Shown one piece after another: positions 34,459 to 42,450 of a stretch of DNA of 64,000 bases. The first letter of the stretch is position 1. Each line of letters starts with the position of its first letter. The notes under the pieces were generated by a model, which made no database searches, was not told the DNA's origin, and saw nothing but the letters and a program-made list of their open reading frames with translations. Position numbers and translations under genes: made by a program. The stretch lies in the NCBI RefSeq assembly GCF_018918345.1, contig NZ_JAHLQI010000002.1, positions 372,001-436,000 on the forward strand. Reading direction: 5' to 3'. The stretch comes from Butyricicoccus intestinisimiae. Lineage in GTDB: Bacteria > Bacillota > Clostridia > Oscillospirales > Butyricicoccaceae.

Positions 34459-34489
34459 AGCGGCAGAGGATGATGCATCCTCTGCCGCT
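34459..34489 (+). terminator. Terminator after the TrxB-like gene
   Basis: A perfect 14-bp stem (34459-34472 with 34476-34489) with a 3-nt loop is followed by TTTCTTTC. Confidence 0.8.
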
Positions 34490-34508
34490 GTTTCTTTCAA
34501 ACATAAAA

Positions 34509-34543
34509 GCGCCGATACCGTCCGCAGCGGACAGCATCGGCGC
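34509..34543 (-). terminator. Terminator after rnj
   Basis: An 8-bp outer stem (34509-34516 with 34536-34543) encloses an inner GTCCGC/GCGGAC stem; TTTTA follows on the minus strand. Confidence 0.75.
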
Positions 34544-34574
34544 ATCGTTTTTCTTCGGATAAAGCTAGCGAAAG

Positions 34575-36233
34575 TTAAATTTCCATGATGACCGGAAGGA
34601 TCATCGGGCTTCTCTTGGTCTTGCGGTAGAGGAACTCAGACAGATCGTTTTTGACATTTGCCTTGATGGTCGTCCAATCGCGGACGTGATCATCCAAGCA
34701 GCGATCCAGCGCACGCTGAGAAATGCGGCGCAGCTCCTCCATGAGGTCTTCTGCTTCCTTGACGTAAATAAAGCCGCGGGAAACAATGTCCGGACCCGCG
34801 ATGACAATGCCGCTCTCGCTGTCCAGCGTCACAACGACAACCAGCAGACCGTCTTCGGACAAATGCTTTCTGTCGCGCAGAACAGCCGTGCCGACATCAC
34901 CGATGCCAAGACCGTCAACCAATACCTTGCCGGACGGAACCGGATTGGCAAGGCGCGCAGATTTCGCGGTGATTTCTACCGGACGTCCAATGTCCGTGAT
35001 GATGACGCGGCGCGGGTGCACACCGGTCTGTACAGCAAGCTCTCCGTGACGGCGCAGCATGCGATACTCACCGTGCACCGGAATGAAGTACTTCGGCTTG
35101 ATCAGCGACAGCATCAGCTTGAGTTCTTCCTGACAAGCATGACCGGAAACGTGAATAATCGCGGAGCGATCATAGATGACTTCCGCGCCCTTTTTGCTCA
35201 GCTCGTTAATCATCTTGGTCACCGACTTCTCGTTGCCCGGAATCGCAGACGCGGAAATAATGACCTTATCTCCCGAGCCAATGTCTACCTGCTTGTGGCT
35301 GGAAAATGCCATCCGGTACAGGGCACTCATTGCCTCACCCTGCGAGCCGGTGCACACAACGACAACCTTGCTCTTCGGGTAGCGATTGACCTCGGAAATA
35401 TCAATGAGCACATTTTTCGGCACATTGAGGTATCCCAGCTCCATTGCCACATTGGAGATGTTCTCCATGCTTCGGCCGCAGATGGCTACCTTTCTGCCGT
35501 TGTGATGTGCGGCGTCTACAACCTGCTGTACACGATAAATGTTGGAGGCAAACGTCGCAACAACAATGCGCTGGTCACAGCCCTTAAACTGTGCCTCAAA
35601 CGTCTTGCCGACCTCCATCTCACTCGGTGTATAGCCCGGACGCTCAACATTGGTCGAATCGCTCATCAGCGCCAGCACGCCCTTCTTGCCCAGCTCACCA
35701 AAGCGGGTCAGGTCAATCATCTCACCGGATACCGGCGTCGGATCAATCTTAAAGTCACCGGTGTGAATGATGGTGCCCAGCGGGGTGCGAATCGCCAAAG
35801 CGACTGCATCTGCAATCGAATGATTGGTATGAATCAGCTCAATGTCAAAGCAGCCCAGCTTGATGTGATCGCCTGCCTTGACGCAGTTGATCTTGACCTG
35901 CTTGGTCATGCGGTGCTCCTCAAACTTGGAACTCAGGATACCTGCCACCAGACGCGTGCAATAGACCGGAACATTCAGCTCTTTGAGCACATACGGCAGT
36001 GCACCGATGTGATCCTCGTGGCCGTGCGTGATGACAATGCCGCGCACCTTGTTCTTGTGCCGGCGCAGATACGTGACATCCGGAATGACCAGATCGACGC
36101 CCAGCAAATCATTGTCCGGAAACGCCATGCCGCAGTCAATGACAAAAATGTCCTGTCCGTACTCCACGACCGTCATGTTCTTGCCGATCTCATTGAGTCC
36201 GCCCAACGGTATAATCTTCAGTTTTTCTTTCAT
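34575..36233 (-). CDS. rnj: Ribonuclease J
   Basis: RNase J is the main 5'-3' exonuclease and endonuclease of mRNA decay in Firmicutes. The 552-residue protein begins MKEKLKIIPLGGLNEIGKN and has the metallo-beta-lactamase motif ITHGHEDHIGALPYVL, then IIHTGDFKIDPTP, the beta-CASP part (VVCTGSQGEAMSALYRMA, HVSGHACQEELKLM) and a C-terminal domain. The ATG at 36233 matches the family start; the frame is open 64 codons upstream. A leader of about 200 nt with a branched fold precedes it (36269-36347). Confidence 0.95.
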   Translation of the reverse strand: MKEKLKIIPLGGLNEIGKNMTVVEYGQDIFVIDCGMAFPDNDLLGVDLVIPDVTYLRRHKNKVRGIVITHGHEDHIGALPYVLKELNVPVYCTRLVAGILSSKFEEHRMTKQVKINCVKAGDHIKLGCFDIELIHTNHSIADAVALAIRTPLGTIIHTGDFKIDPTPVSGEMIDLTRFGELGKKGVLALMSDSTNVERPGYTPSEMEVGKTFEAQFKGCDQRIVVATFASNIYRVQQVVDAAHHNGRKVAICGRSMENISNVAMELGYLNVPKNVLIDISEVNRYPKSKVVVVCTGSQGEAMSALYRMAFSSHKQVDIGSGDKVIISASAIPGNEKSVTKMINELSKKGAEVIYDRSAIIHVSGHACQEELKLMLSLIKPKYFIPVHGEYRMLRRHGELAVQTGVHPRRVIITDIGRPVEITAKSARLANPVPSGKVLVDGLGIGDVGTAVLRDRKHLSEDGLLVVVVTLDSESGIVIAGPDIVSRGFIYVKEAEDLMEELRRISQRALDRCLDDHVRDWTTIKANVKNDLSEFLYRKTKRSPMILPVIMEI

Positions 36234-36268
36234 AAATGCGTACCACTTTCCTTTACATGAACGCACAC

Positions 36269-36347
36269 GCGGGATGCATGGCCTCTGATACAGGCACAGC
36301 AAAACAGCGCACCGGCACTTCCGGTTCCGCTGTATTCGGCATCCCGC
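36269..36347 (-). ncRNA. Candidate structured 5' leader of rnj mRNA
   Basis: Three complementary pairs nest as a three-way junction: outer stem 36269-36277 with 36339-36347 (9 bp, perfect), a small hairpin 36281-36284 with 36292-36295, and a longer arm 36304-36309 with 36328-36333 continuing into 36311-36315 with 36321-36325. It lies inside the minus-strand leader between the -10 at 36444-36449 and the start at 36233. I do not recognise a known riboswitch; a cis-acting control element for RNase J is inferred. Confidence 0.55.
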
Positions 36348-36443
36348 AGCGCGGAATGAGATTTGATTTTTCGTATTTGCTATTACTTTATCCTGAAACC
36401 GCCGTGGTCCACACACGACAGCCAAACGTCAAAAACTATTATT

Positions 36444-36449
36444 AGTATA
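36444..36449 (-). promoter_or_regulatory. -10 element of rnj
   Basis: TATACT on the minus strand with only a weak -35. A transcript from here would carry a leader of about 200 nt containing the fold at 36269-36347. Confidence 0.5.
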
Positions 36450-36533
36450 GCACAGTTTTTTCTGGATGTACACCCATTTGCCGGTTTTCAGATTCATATA
36501 CCCTCTGAATTTTTTCGACCAGATGCCAGCCGC

Positions 36534-36590
36534 TTTGTAACCATCTCCGGATTTCTGTAACCGTTTGTCATCGTTGTAACCTTGTTATTT
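36534..36590 (+). repeat. Cluster of TGTAAC words upstream of rnj
   Basis: TGTAAC occurs three times in this short non-coding stretch, with starts about 20 nt apart, and is followed by TGTTAT. These are the same half-site in the opposite orientation to the array at 36718-36766. Spacing does not fit the N5 pattern, so binding is uncertain. The remainder of 36450-36686 is AT-rich and shows no gene. Confidence 0.45.
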
Positions 36591-36686
36591 TTCCGAATTT
36601 TCGCCGTTTTTATTGCCAATTTCACCAATTTCAGCCGTTTGTTCTTGTATAAAATGTCTGAATTTTAAAAAATGTCCAAGATTTGT

Positions 36687-36715
36687 TTGACAAACGCGGC
36701 GTCTTCCTGTAAGAT
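36687..36715 (+). promoter_or_regulatory. Sigma-A promoter of the SH3/3D wall protein
   Basis: TTGACA (36687-36692) and TAAGAT (36710-36715) are 17 bp apart. The repeat array starts 2 nt after the -10, so transcription would begin inside it. Confidence 0.75.
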
Positions 36716-36717
36716 AG

Positions 36718-36766
36718 GTTACAGTTCAGTTACACAACCGTAACAAACGGTTACATGAACGTAACA
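36718..36766 (+). promoter_or_regulatory. Array of five GTWACA half-sites, WalR-box-like
   Basis: GTTACA (36718), GTTACA (36729), GTAACA (36740), GTTACA (36750) and GTAACA (36761) follow each other at steps of 11, 11, 10 and 11 nt, all on one face of the helix. DTWACA-N5-DTWACA is the reverse complement of the published WalR consensus TGTWAH-N5-TGTWAH. Lying at the start site, it would repress the SH3/3D gene. Confidence 0.7.
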
Positions 36767-36816
36767 AATTGATACCCACGCTGCTTCGGCAGCCCCGCGT
36801 AATAAAGGAGTTACTT

Positions 36817-37635
36817 ATGTTTCAGAAATTAAAGAGAAATCTTATTGTTGCCGCTACCGGCATTTTCGTTACCGCATCCCTGACCGCTGGCGCATTCGCT
36901 GCATCCGCTACCGCTACCACGCACGTAAACATGCGTGCAGGCGCAGGCAACAGCTACCGCGTTGTTTCCGTTGTCGCAAAGGGTCAGACCGTTACCACCA
37001 ACGGCAAGTCCGGCAACTGGACCAAGGTCACCGCAGGCGGCAAGACCGGTTACGTACACAGCAAGTACCTGACCTCCGGTTCCGCTTCCACCGGCACCAC
37101 GGCATCTACTTCTACCACCACAAACACGGCAAGCACCACGGTATATGCGACCTCCGCAGTCAATGTCCGCTCTGGTCCGAGCACCAGCTACAAGGTAATC
37201 ACCTCCATGAGCAAGGGACAGATTGCTACCAAGACCGGCGTTTCCGGCAACTGGGCAAAGATTTCCGTAAACGGCAAGACCGGTTATGTATCTTCCAAGT
37301 ACCTGACCACTTCTAAGCCGTCTACTTCCCAGCCGACTACCAGCCAGCCGAGCAACAGCGGCAGCAAGCAGCTGGTAGGCAACTTCAAGCTGACCTTCTA
37401 CGCTGGCGACAGCACCACTGCTTCCGGCAGAACCCCGCGCGTCAACCACACCATCGCAGCTGACACTTCCGTCCTGCCGATGTACACCAAGGTTTACATT
37501 GAAGGCTGGGGCACCTACACCGTAGAGGATCGCGGCGGCGCCATCAAGGGCAAGCGCATCGACATCTTCGTAGCAAACAACTCCATCGCGAGAAAGAACG
37601 GTGTCAAGTACGCAAACGTTTACATCGTAAAGTAA
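36817..37635 (+). CDS. Secreted SH3/3D-domain cell-wall protein
   Basis: The 272-residue protein has a signal peptide (to about residue 28, TAGAFAAS). Two bacterial SH3 domains follow (THVNMRAGAGNSYRVV...GYVHSKYL and SAVNVRSGPSTSYKVI...GYVSSKYL), joined by Ser/Thr linkers. The C-terminal 3D domain (LTFYAGDSTTASG, TYTVEDRGGAIKGKRIDIF) has the three conserved aspartates of a lytic-transglycosylase-like fold. It likely trims peptidoglycan outside the cell. Codon use is strongly biased, as in a highly expressed gene. Its promoter carries the GTWACA array. Confidence 0.92.
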   Translation: MFQKLKRNLIVAATGIFVTASLTAGAFAASATATTHVNMRAGAGNSYRVVSVVAKGQTVTTNGKSGNWTKVTAGGKTGYVHSKYLTSGSASTGTTASTSTTTNTASTTVYATSAVNVRSGPSTSYKVITSMSKGQIATKTGVSGNWAKISVNGKTGYVSSKYLTTSKPSTSQPTTSQPSNSGSKQLVGNFKLTFYAGDSTTASGRTPRVNHTIAADTSVLPMYTKVYIEGWGTYTVEDRGGAIKGKRIDIFVANNSIARKNGVKYANVYIVK

Positions 37636-37652
37636 ACAGCCAATCAGACAGC

Positions 37653-37686
37653 AAAAGACCGATGCAATGAATCGCATCGGTCTTTT
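37653..37686. terminator. Bidirectional terminator between the SH3/3D and cupin genes
   Basis: A perfect 13-bp stem (37653-37665 with 37674-37686) has an A run on one side and a T run on the other, serving both convergent genes. Confidence 0.9.
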
Positions 37687-37691
37687 TTCTG

Positions 37692-38036
37692 TTATTTTAC
37701 CACCACAGCAAGGAACACAGCCGGCTTATCCGAGGTGTTCTTGCTGTAATGCACGGCGCCGTCCCCGCAGATCCACGCGTCTCCCGGATATACGGTATGT
37801 TCTTCGCCGTTGTCCAGAATGGTCAGCTCTCCTTCCAGCATATAGCAGAACTCCGCGTCCGGCTGATGCGGGTGCTCACCGATGGAACATCCCGGCTCCA
37901 GTGTAATTTTCGCGCACATCTTAAATTTCCCGCAGGAATCTTCCGGTGCAATCAGTGTGCGGCGGAGAACGTGTCCGTCACCGTCACGCATATGTTCGAT
38001 GCGATCTGTTTTCTGTTCCTTGTTTCGATTCAGCAT
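37692..38036 (-). CDS. Small cupin-domain protein
   Basis: The 114-residue protein has a single cupin barrel: CAKITLEPGCSIGEHPHQPDAEF (metal-binding histidines and glutamate) and GELTILDNGEEHTVYPGDAWICGDGAVHYSKN. Substrate unknown. Several in-frame ATG codons exist; the one at 38036 was chosen because AAAGGATG stands at the right distance and it starts just after the Smr gene stop. Confidence 0.85.
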   Translation of the reverse strand: MLNRNKEQKTDRIEHMRDGDGHVLRRTLIAPEDSCGKFKMCAKITLEPGCSIGEHPHQPDAEFCYMLEGELTILDNGEEHTVYPGDAWICGDGAVHYSKNTSDKPAVFLAVVVK

Positions 38037-38041
38037 ACATT

Positions 38042-38401
38042 TCATCCTTTCCTGTCTCGCAGCACAACAACAGTAATACCGTTGTTGTGCCGATTGATGT
38101 CGTGATCTTTTCGGAAATCCGGACACAGCTGCAGCAGTTTCCGCGTCTCCTCTTCAAATATCGTCAGTCTTTCTCCGGGAACGAAGAACCGGATTTTTCC
38201 GCGTTTCTGATATTCCGGCATTGCCCGGCGCAGTGCCACGCGGATTTTTCCTCCGTTTCCCGTCGAGCCAAACCCGTGAATGATTTTCAAAACACAGACA
38301 TTCTGTTTTTTCGCCAGTCGAAGTTCCAGCTCCAGCCGATCCATCGCCTGTTTCACAGTCGGTTTTTCGTCCTCCAGATTGATGAGACGTATTTGTTCCA
38401 T
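38042..38401 (-). CDS. Stand-alone Smr-domain protein
   Basis: The 119-residue protein is one Smr domain, as at the C-terminus of MutS2: INLEDEKPTVKQAMDRLELE, then the KIIHGFGSTGNGGKIRVALR motif. Smr domains nick or bind nucleic acid, and MutS2 Smr acts on collided ribosomes. It sits between an amidotransferase and a cupin gene with gaps of 3-5 nt, so the three form one operon. Confidence 0.85.
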   Translation of the reverse strand: MEQIRLINLEDEKPTVKQAMDRLELELRLAKKQNVCVLKIIHGFGSTGNGGKIRVALRRAMPEYQKRGKIRFFVPGERLTIFEEETRKLLQLCPDFRKDHDINRHNNGITVVVLRDRKG

Positions 38402-38404
38402 GAA

Positions 38405-39112
38405 TTATGTCGTTCCTTTCTTCGCCGGCAGGGCTAGAAACGCCGCAAACAGCGGAAGCATATCGCACGCCGCATCCTGACACAATCCGTCAATCATGCG
38501 TTCCGGATGCCACTGCACCGCCATAATCGGCAGCGTATCGTGCTCGATGGCTTCAATGACGCCGTCGGCATCGCTGACTGCTGTCACATGCAAACCTGCA
38601 CCCAGCGTGCGAATCGCCTGATGATGATAGCTGTTGACAGCGAGCTTTTCTCCCAAAAGCGGGCGCAGCCGTCCGCTCTCCGCGGTGATAATTGTGTGCA
38701 GGGTGTTGTCATGCACATGCGCCGTGCCCAAATGCCGAAACAGCGTGCCGCCAAAAAACACATCGACAACCTGCATCCCGCGGCAAATGCCCAAAATCGG
38801 CTTTTTCTTCGCACAAAACCAGCGCATGAGTTCCCATTCTCTCTCATCTCTGTGCGGATCGACACTGGTATCCAGTCCGGTCAAATGCTTTCCATAATAC
38901 AGCGGATGAATATCCCCGCCGCCGGACAACACCAGTGCATCCATACGCTCTGCGAGAAGCGCGGCATTCCCATAGCCCGCATCATGCACCGCCGTGCAGC
39001 CCAATCGCGCCAGCGTCCGCGCATACAGTTCGCTCTGCGCAGTCTGTCGGCTTTTCGCGCCGGAGATGCTTCCGGCTGATACCAGTATAACAGTATTCTT
39101 CGTATTTTTCAC
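38405..39112 (-). CDS. Class I glutamine amidotransferase, gamma-glutamyl-GABA hydrolase type
   Basis: The protein has the peptidase C26 signatures: LVLSGGGDIHPLYYGK, nucleophile Cys in PILGICRGMQVVDVFFGG, NSYHHQAI and MAVQWHPERM. PuuD-like enzymes split gamma-glutamyl amides such as gamma-glutamyl-GABA. The start is uncertain: GTG at 39112 gives VKNTKNTVILVSAGS of family length, but its GAGGAG site is almost touching; a TTG at 39136 is the alternative. The frame is open to 39298, but that part looks like an unrelated hydrophobic run. Confidence 0.85.
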   Translation of the reverse strand: MKNTKNTVILVSAGSISGAKSRQTAQSELYARTLARLGCTAVHDAGYGNAALLAERMDALVLSGGGDIHPLYYGKHLTGLDTSVDPHRDEREWELMRWFCAKKKPILGICRGMQVVDVFFGGTLFRHLGTAHVHDNTLHTIITAESGRLRPLLGEKLAVNSYHHQAIRTLGAGLHVTAVSDADGVIEAIEHDTLPIMAVQWHPERMIDGLCQDAACDMLPLFAAFLALPAKKGTT

Positions 39113-39264
39113 CTCCTCGGCAGCAAATATTTTCAAGCAGCTGCCCTTTTCAGCATGCCATGAATTGCCCGCGATGCAGCGCGAATTGAGCAGAACGGAA
39201 AAAATTATTCCGCAAAGAATGAAAAAAGACGATTTTAAATCAGTTATTGAGTATATGCAAAAAC

Positions 39265-39310
39265 AACCCACGTTATATGGCATGGTGGATTGTGCCATAT
39301 GACGTGGGTT
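39265..39310 (-). terminator. Terminator after the restriction-modification pair
   Basis: Two stacked stems (39265-39273 with 39302-39310, and 39275-39282 with 39293-39300) make a long hairpin followed on the minus strand by GTTTTTG. Confidence 0.8.
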
Positions 39311-39355
39311 TACGCATCTAACGACTGAAAAACCTATTAAATTATTAACAAACGG

Positions 39356-40024
39356 TTATTCGTTTGCCGCGCAAGTTTCATTTTGTTCACTAACGGTGTG
39401 ATTAGAATAGGTGTCCCAAGTTGGTTCATAATCGGCACTTGCCTGATTTCCCCACATATCCCAGTTAGGTCTATCACCCCGCGCAAACAATTCCAAATAT
39501 GGACCAGGTGAACAGCTTTCTATCAAAGAAACAAATTCATCCGGTTTACGACTATGTTCACGCTTCATTGAGCGAAGTAAGTTGACCTGTGAGCGTCCCG
39601 GCTGTAAAGTTCGGTTGTTTGTTCCTCTAATGCCAAAAAGCAAAATTTCAGTTACATTTCTAAAATAAAATCCCACTCCTCTACCATCTGGCATTCCATC
39701 TTTCCTAACTTTTTCCCAAATAATATTAGTTTTGTATTTAAACCCCCATGCTTTCATCACTTCTAATCCTTCCGGTAAAAGTGCATTCGGAACCCATAAA
39801 TACAAGTGGCTTTTATCGGCAGCCACATCGGAAACAGGAAGTTTCTTTATATCTTCAAGTTTCATTGTAGAATAGCGAGTCAACCGCTTATGCTCAGGTG
39901 CCATCTTTCCTGTTCTATTTGCAAATTGCCACGGCGGATCTGCATAGATTGTCTGATACTTTTTTCCGTTGGTAAAATCCTGAAAATTTTTTACCGTATC
40001 TTCAATAGTATAGTTATCATTCAT
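39356..40024 (-). CDS. MT-A70-family DNA adenine methyltransferase
   Basis: The 222-residue protein has the catalytic motif DPPW (residues 29-32, in YQTIYADPPWQFANR) and typical MT-A70 stretches (HLYLWVPNALLPEGLEVMKAW, EILLFGIRG, SRKPDEFVSLIES, LELFARGDRPNWDMWGNQ). It methylates adenine N6 and should protect the host from its partner nuclease at 40027. The gene starts 2 nt after the nuclease stop. The region is clearly AT-richer than its neighbours, consistent with transfer. Confidence 0.92.
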   Translation of the reverse strand: MNDNYTIEDTVKNFQDFTNGKKYQTIYADPPWQFANRTGKMAPEHKRLTRYSTMKLEDIKKLPVSDVAADKSHLYLWVPNALLPEGLEVMKAWGFKYKTNIIWEKVRKDGMPDGRGVGFYFRNVTEILLFGIRGTNNRTLQPGRSQVNLLRSMKREHSRKPDEFVSLIESCSPGPYLELFARGDRPNWDMWGNQASADYEPTWDTYSNHTVSEQNETCAANE

Positions 40025-40026
40025 AA

Positions 40027-40671
40027 TTACTCATACCCTTCTACACATGGCTTCTTTATTCCAACTGCTAATATGGGGCAACCACCATTTCTACGTGATT
40101 TCAGCCTATATTCAAGCTTTCCTATCCATGTAGTACTTGCACCATACTTTGATTTTATGCCCAATTCCGAAAAAATATCATTGAGTTCTTCGGCTCGAGT
40201 TATGATTATTCCGACCTCAATTAACCCACAATCAAAATATGTTCTCATCGCCAATAAATCACGATCAAAAGTCTGATCTTTGCTGTTCCATTCCAAGTCA
40301 AACGCAACCTTACCTTTTATAAAATCAATATTATGACCATCTATGTAGCCAACAATAGTCTTTTCTTCAAAAGGTTGATTTAAAAAACGTCCACGCGATT
40401 TGCCTCGAGGGAACATCTTAACCAATAAGTCACCCGTTATTCGTATTTCACGCCATCCACGAGGATAAAGGACATCGTCAAATTTTTTCGGTATAGCTGT
40501 TTCATTACCTCCTGCAGTCATTAGGTCATCTGTTGTGATTTTTAATGTTTCAAGACAATCCTGAATATCATTCCATTCATCCGGAAACGCTTCAGATAAT
40601 ATCTCCAAAGCATGACCATAATTTTGAAATTCGTATTTATTAAGCAAGTCTTCTCTTATATATTGATCCAT
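40027..40671 (-). CDS. Type II restriction endonuclease, BglII/BstYI-like
   Basis: The 214-residue protein has the fold core IDFIKGKVAFDLEWNSKDQT followed by FDRDLLAMRTYFDCGLI and GIIITRAEEL, the pattern of the BglII/BstYI nuclease family. That family cuts sites centred on GATC; the site of this enzyme is not known. Acidic and glutamate/lysine residues in the FDLEWNSK stretch would form the active site. The ATG at 40671 follows AGGAC; an earlier in-frame GTG lies within the ribosome site. It is first in the R-M transcript. Confidence 0.85.
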   Translation of the reverse strand: MDQYIREDLLNKYEFQNYGHALEILSEAFPDEWNDIQDCLETLKITTDDLMTAGGNETAIPKKFDDVLYPRGWREIRITGDLLVKMFPRGKSRGRFLNQPFEEKTIVGYIDGHNIDFIKGKVAFDLEWNSKDQTFDRDLLAMRTYFDCGLIEVGIIITRAEELNDIFSELGIKSKYGASTTWIGKLEYRLKSRRNGGCPILAVGIKKPCVEGYE

Positions 40672-40694
40672 ATTTTGTCCTATCTCCACTATTT

Positions 40695-40726
40695 ATCATA
40701 GATTCTTTCTTATAAAATTCTATGAT
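40695..40726 (-). promoter_or_regulatory. Inverted repeat in the R-M leader
   Basis: Arms 40695-40702 and 40719-40726 are perfect 8-bp complements between the promoter and the nuclease start. No separate controller-protein gene is present, so it may be bound by one of the two enzymes or act as an RNA hairpin. Confidence 0.45.
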
Positions 40727-40728
40727 TT

Positions 40729-40757
40729 ATTATACAGTAAGTAAATAAAAATCTCAA
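40729..40757 (-). promoter_or_regulatory. Promoter of the R-M operon
   Basis: On the minus strand TTGAGA (40752-40757) and TATAAT (40729-40734) are 17 bp apart. The stretch 40758-40885 beyond it is AT-rich with no gene that I can support. Confidence 0.75.
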
Positions 40758-40885
40758 TCGTCATTATGAAAAAGCTATGAACAAATCTTATTTTTTATTT
40801 TCTTCTCTGTCATTTACTATCTTCCAGTATCTACTTACGGATTTAAACAGCAAGTTCTAAACACAATATCAAAACCATATAAAGC

Positions 40886-40927
40886 AACAGCTCCGTATTT
40901 GGCATCAAAATCAAATACGGGGCTGTT
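40886..40927. terminator. Terminator downstream of the phosphodiester glycosidase gene
   Basis: A 15-bp stem with one G-T or mismatch (40886-40900 with 40913-40927) lies about 70 nt after the gene stop; the T-rich side favours the plus strand, so assignment is tentative. Confidence 0.5.
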
Positions 40928-40997
40928 TTCATGCTCTCTTTTACAAACAGTCTAAAGTCCAAATCTACGTTGAGCGCAAAAGCCTTTTGTTCTATAA

Positions 40998-42302
40998 TTA
41001 GCTATTCGGCTCTGTGACAATCCAGCCGTCCGGAATATGCCGTCCGCGCTCGGAATTTGCCGCGGAGGAATGCGTGATGATGCGGCCGCGATAGTACATG
41101 ACCGCAGACGAACCGCCGTCCAAATTGCACGCCTGATACGCGCCGTACTGATACAAAATGTCCGCCAAATCGCCAAGCGTGATGCCGACGGAATAGCCCG
41201 GCTGTCTGCCGTCTACAATCGCCAGCAACATCTCGCCGTCCTTAGTCTGTCCGATAACAGAGCGCGGCTGCAAGCCCCAGCCGGAGGAACCGCTGATCAG
41301 CTGTTCTCCATTGACGACCAGTGCCGGAGAAAACTGCATGGCATCGCGCGCGCCGTCCGGCAGCGTGTTGGATATTTCGAGGTGATTCTTTTTGTTCAGC
41401 CCAATGACCTTCATGGTAGTATCCAAGGACTTTCGATACAGGTTTTCCTTGGACAGAATCATGCCGAATGCCTCTCCGCCGTTGCCTGTACCCTCCGGAT
41501 CGGAAAATCCGCTGGCATTGATGCCGAGCACGGCATCATTTCTTTCGCAAATGCGATCCAAATAACTGCCGGCAGAACCGAGATTCGGCGCAGTTGCAAG
41601 CCGCACCTGTTCGGAATTTTTGACAATCGCCATGCGGCCGGCATAGCCGTCACCGTCTAAGCTGACAATGACAATGCCGTTATGCGTGTCAATGGCACAG
41701 ACATCATCGCCGTAAATGGTTTTGATTCCGGTTTTTTCCTCATCATACGCTGCGCGGTCAATGAGCAGGCAGCCGTCTTTGTCCAGCAGCTTTTTGTTTT
41801 TATGTTTTTCCAGATATTTTTTCAGCGAAGCCTGATCAATTTCCGGATACTGTTCCGAAAAATGCTTTTTTACGGTTTTCCACGAGCCAACGGCATCAGC
41901 ATGGCTTGGAAACGCCGTCTCCTCTGCGCCCCAAGCAGAATTATACTCCTCTTGCTGCAGTTCAATTGCCATACGTCCCTTCATAACATCGTCAATGACG
42001 GTCTGCGGGAGAAAGCGCGTTGCCAGCCACTGATGATTCATGGTTCCCATTGCGGTTTCAATATAAATGGTTCTCCATTTTTCAATGAACGGAATATTGG
42101 AAAACACCAGCACGCAATACACTGCCGCGAGCAGCACCGCCGCAACAAACCATCTCGTCACCAACTGCGCCAGCCCCCGTTTTTTGCGTCTGCGGCGCTT
42201 GGTTGCCCGCCGCGCTCTGCGCTTGGCTTGTTTGGGATTCTTGACGCGTTCTTCCTCAACAACCTTCCATCCGGACTGTCCTGCATAATTTTTGACGCCC
42301 AA
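40998..42302 (-). CDS. Membrane-anchored phosphodiester glycosidase (NAGPA/DUF2233 family)
   Basis: The 434-residue protein has a very basic cytoplasmic N-terminus (KNPKQAKRRARRATKRRRRK), one membrane segment (VTRWFVAAVLLAAVYCVLVF) and an outer domain with VLGINASGF, GMILSKENLY, SVIGQTKDGEMLLAIVDGRQP and CNLDGGSSAVMYYRGR, the phosphodiester glycosidase signatures. Such enzymes cleave N-acetylglucosamine phosphodiesters, likely on wall or capsule polymers. The start is TTG at 42302 behind AGGAGG. A TATAAT -10 stands at 42340-42345 without a clear -35. Confidence 0.88.
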   Translation of the reverse strand: MGVKNYAGQSGWKVVEEERVKNPKQAKRRARRATKRRRRKKRGLAQLVTRWFVAAVLLAAVYCVLVFSNIPFIEKWRTIYIETAMGTMNHQWLATRFLPQTVIDDVMKGRMAIELQQEEYNSAWGAEETAFPSHADAVGSWKTVKKHFSEQYPEIDQASLKKYLEKHKNKKLLDKDGCLLIDRAAYDEEKTGIKTIYGDDVCAIDTHNGIVIVSLDGDGYAGRMAIVKNSEQVRLATAPNLGSAGSYLDRICERNDAVLGINASGFSDPEGTGNGGEAFGMILSKENLYRKSLDTTMKVIGLNKKNHLEISNTLPDGARDAMQFSPALVVNGEQLISGSSGWGLQPRSVIGQTKDGEMLLAIVDGRQPGYSVGITLGDLADILYQYGAYQACNLDGGSSAVMYYRGRIITHSSAANSERGRHIPDGWIVTEPNS

Positions 42303-42398
42303 AGGTGTATTTCCTCCTCCATGTTACAAAATTCGTTTTATTATACCACATCTTTTTTGCCGCTCCTATGGATAAATCTATAAAAAATTCTTAAGATA

Positions 42399-42428
42399 TT
42401 GTCTCCGCCTGCGAATTCGTGATAAAAT
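42399..42428 (+). promoter_or_regulatory. Promoter of the ogg-like gene
   Basis: TTGTCT (42399-42404) and TAAAAT (42423-42428) are 18 bp apart, 22 nt before the start codon. Confidence 0.55.
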
Positions 42429-42450
42429 ATCGAAATCAGGAGGGATTCCC

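Noticed and set aside
34686-36260. A 524-codon open frame on the plus strand
   Set aside because: It is the antisense shadow of RNase J, with arginine/histidine/leucine-rich nonsense and no start signal.
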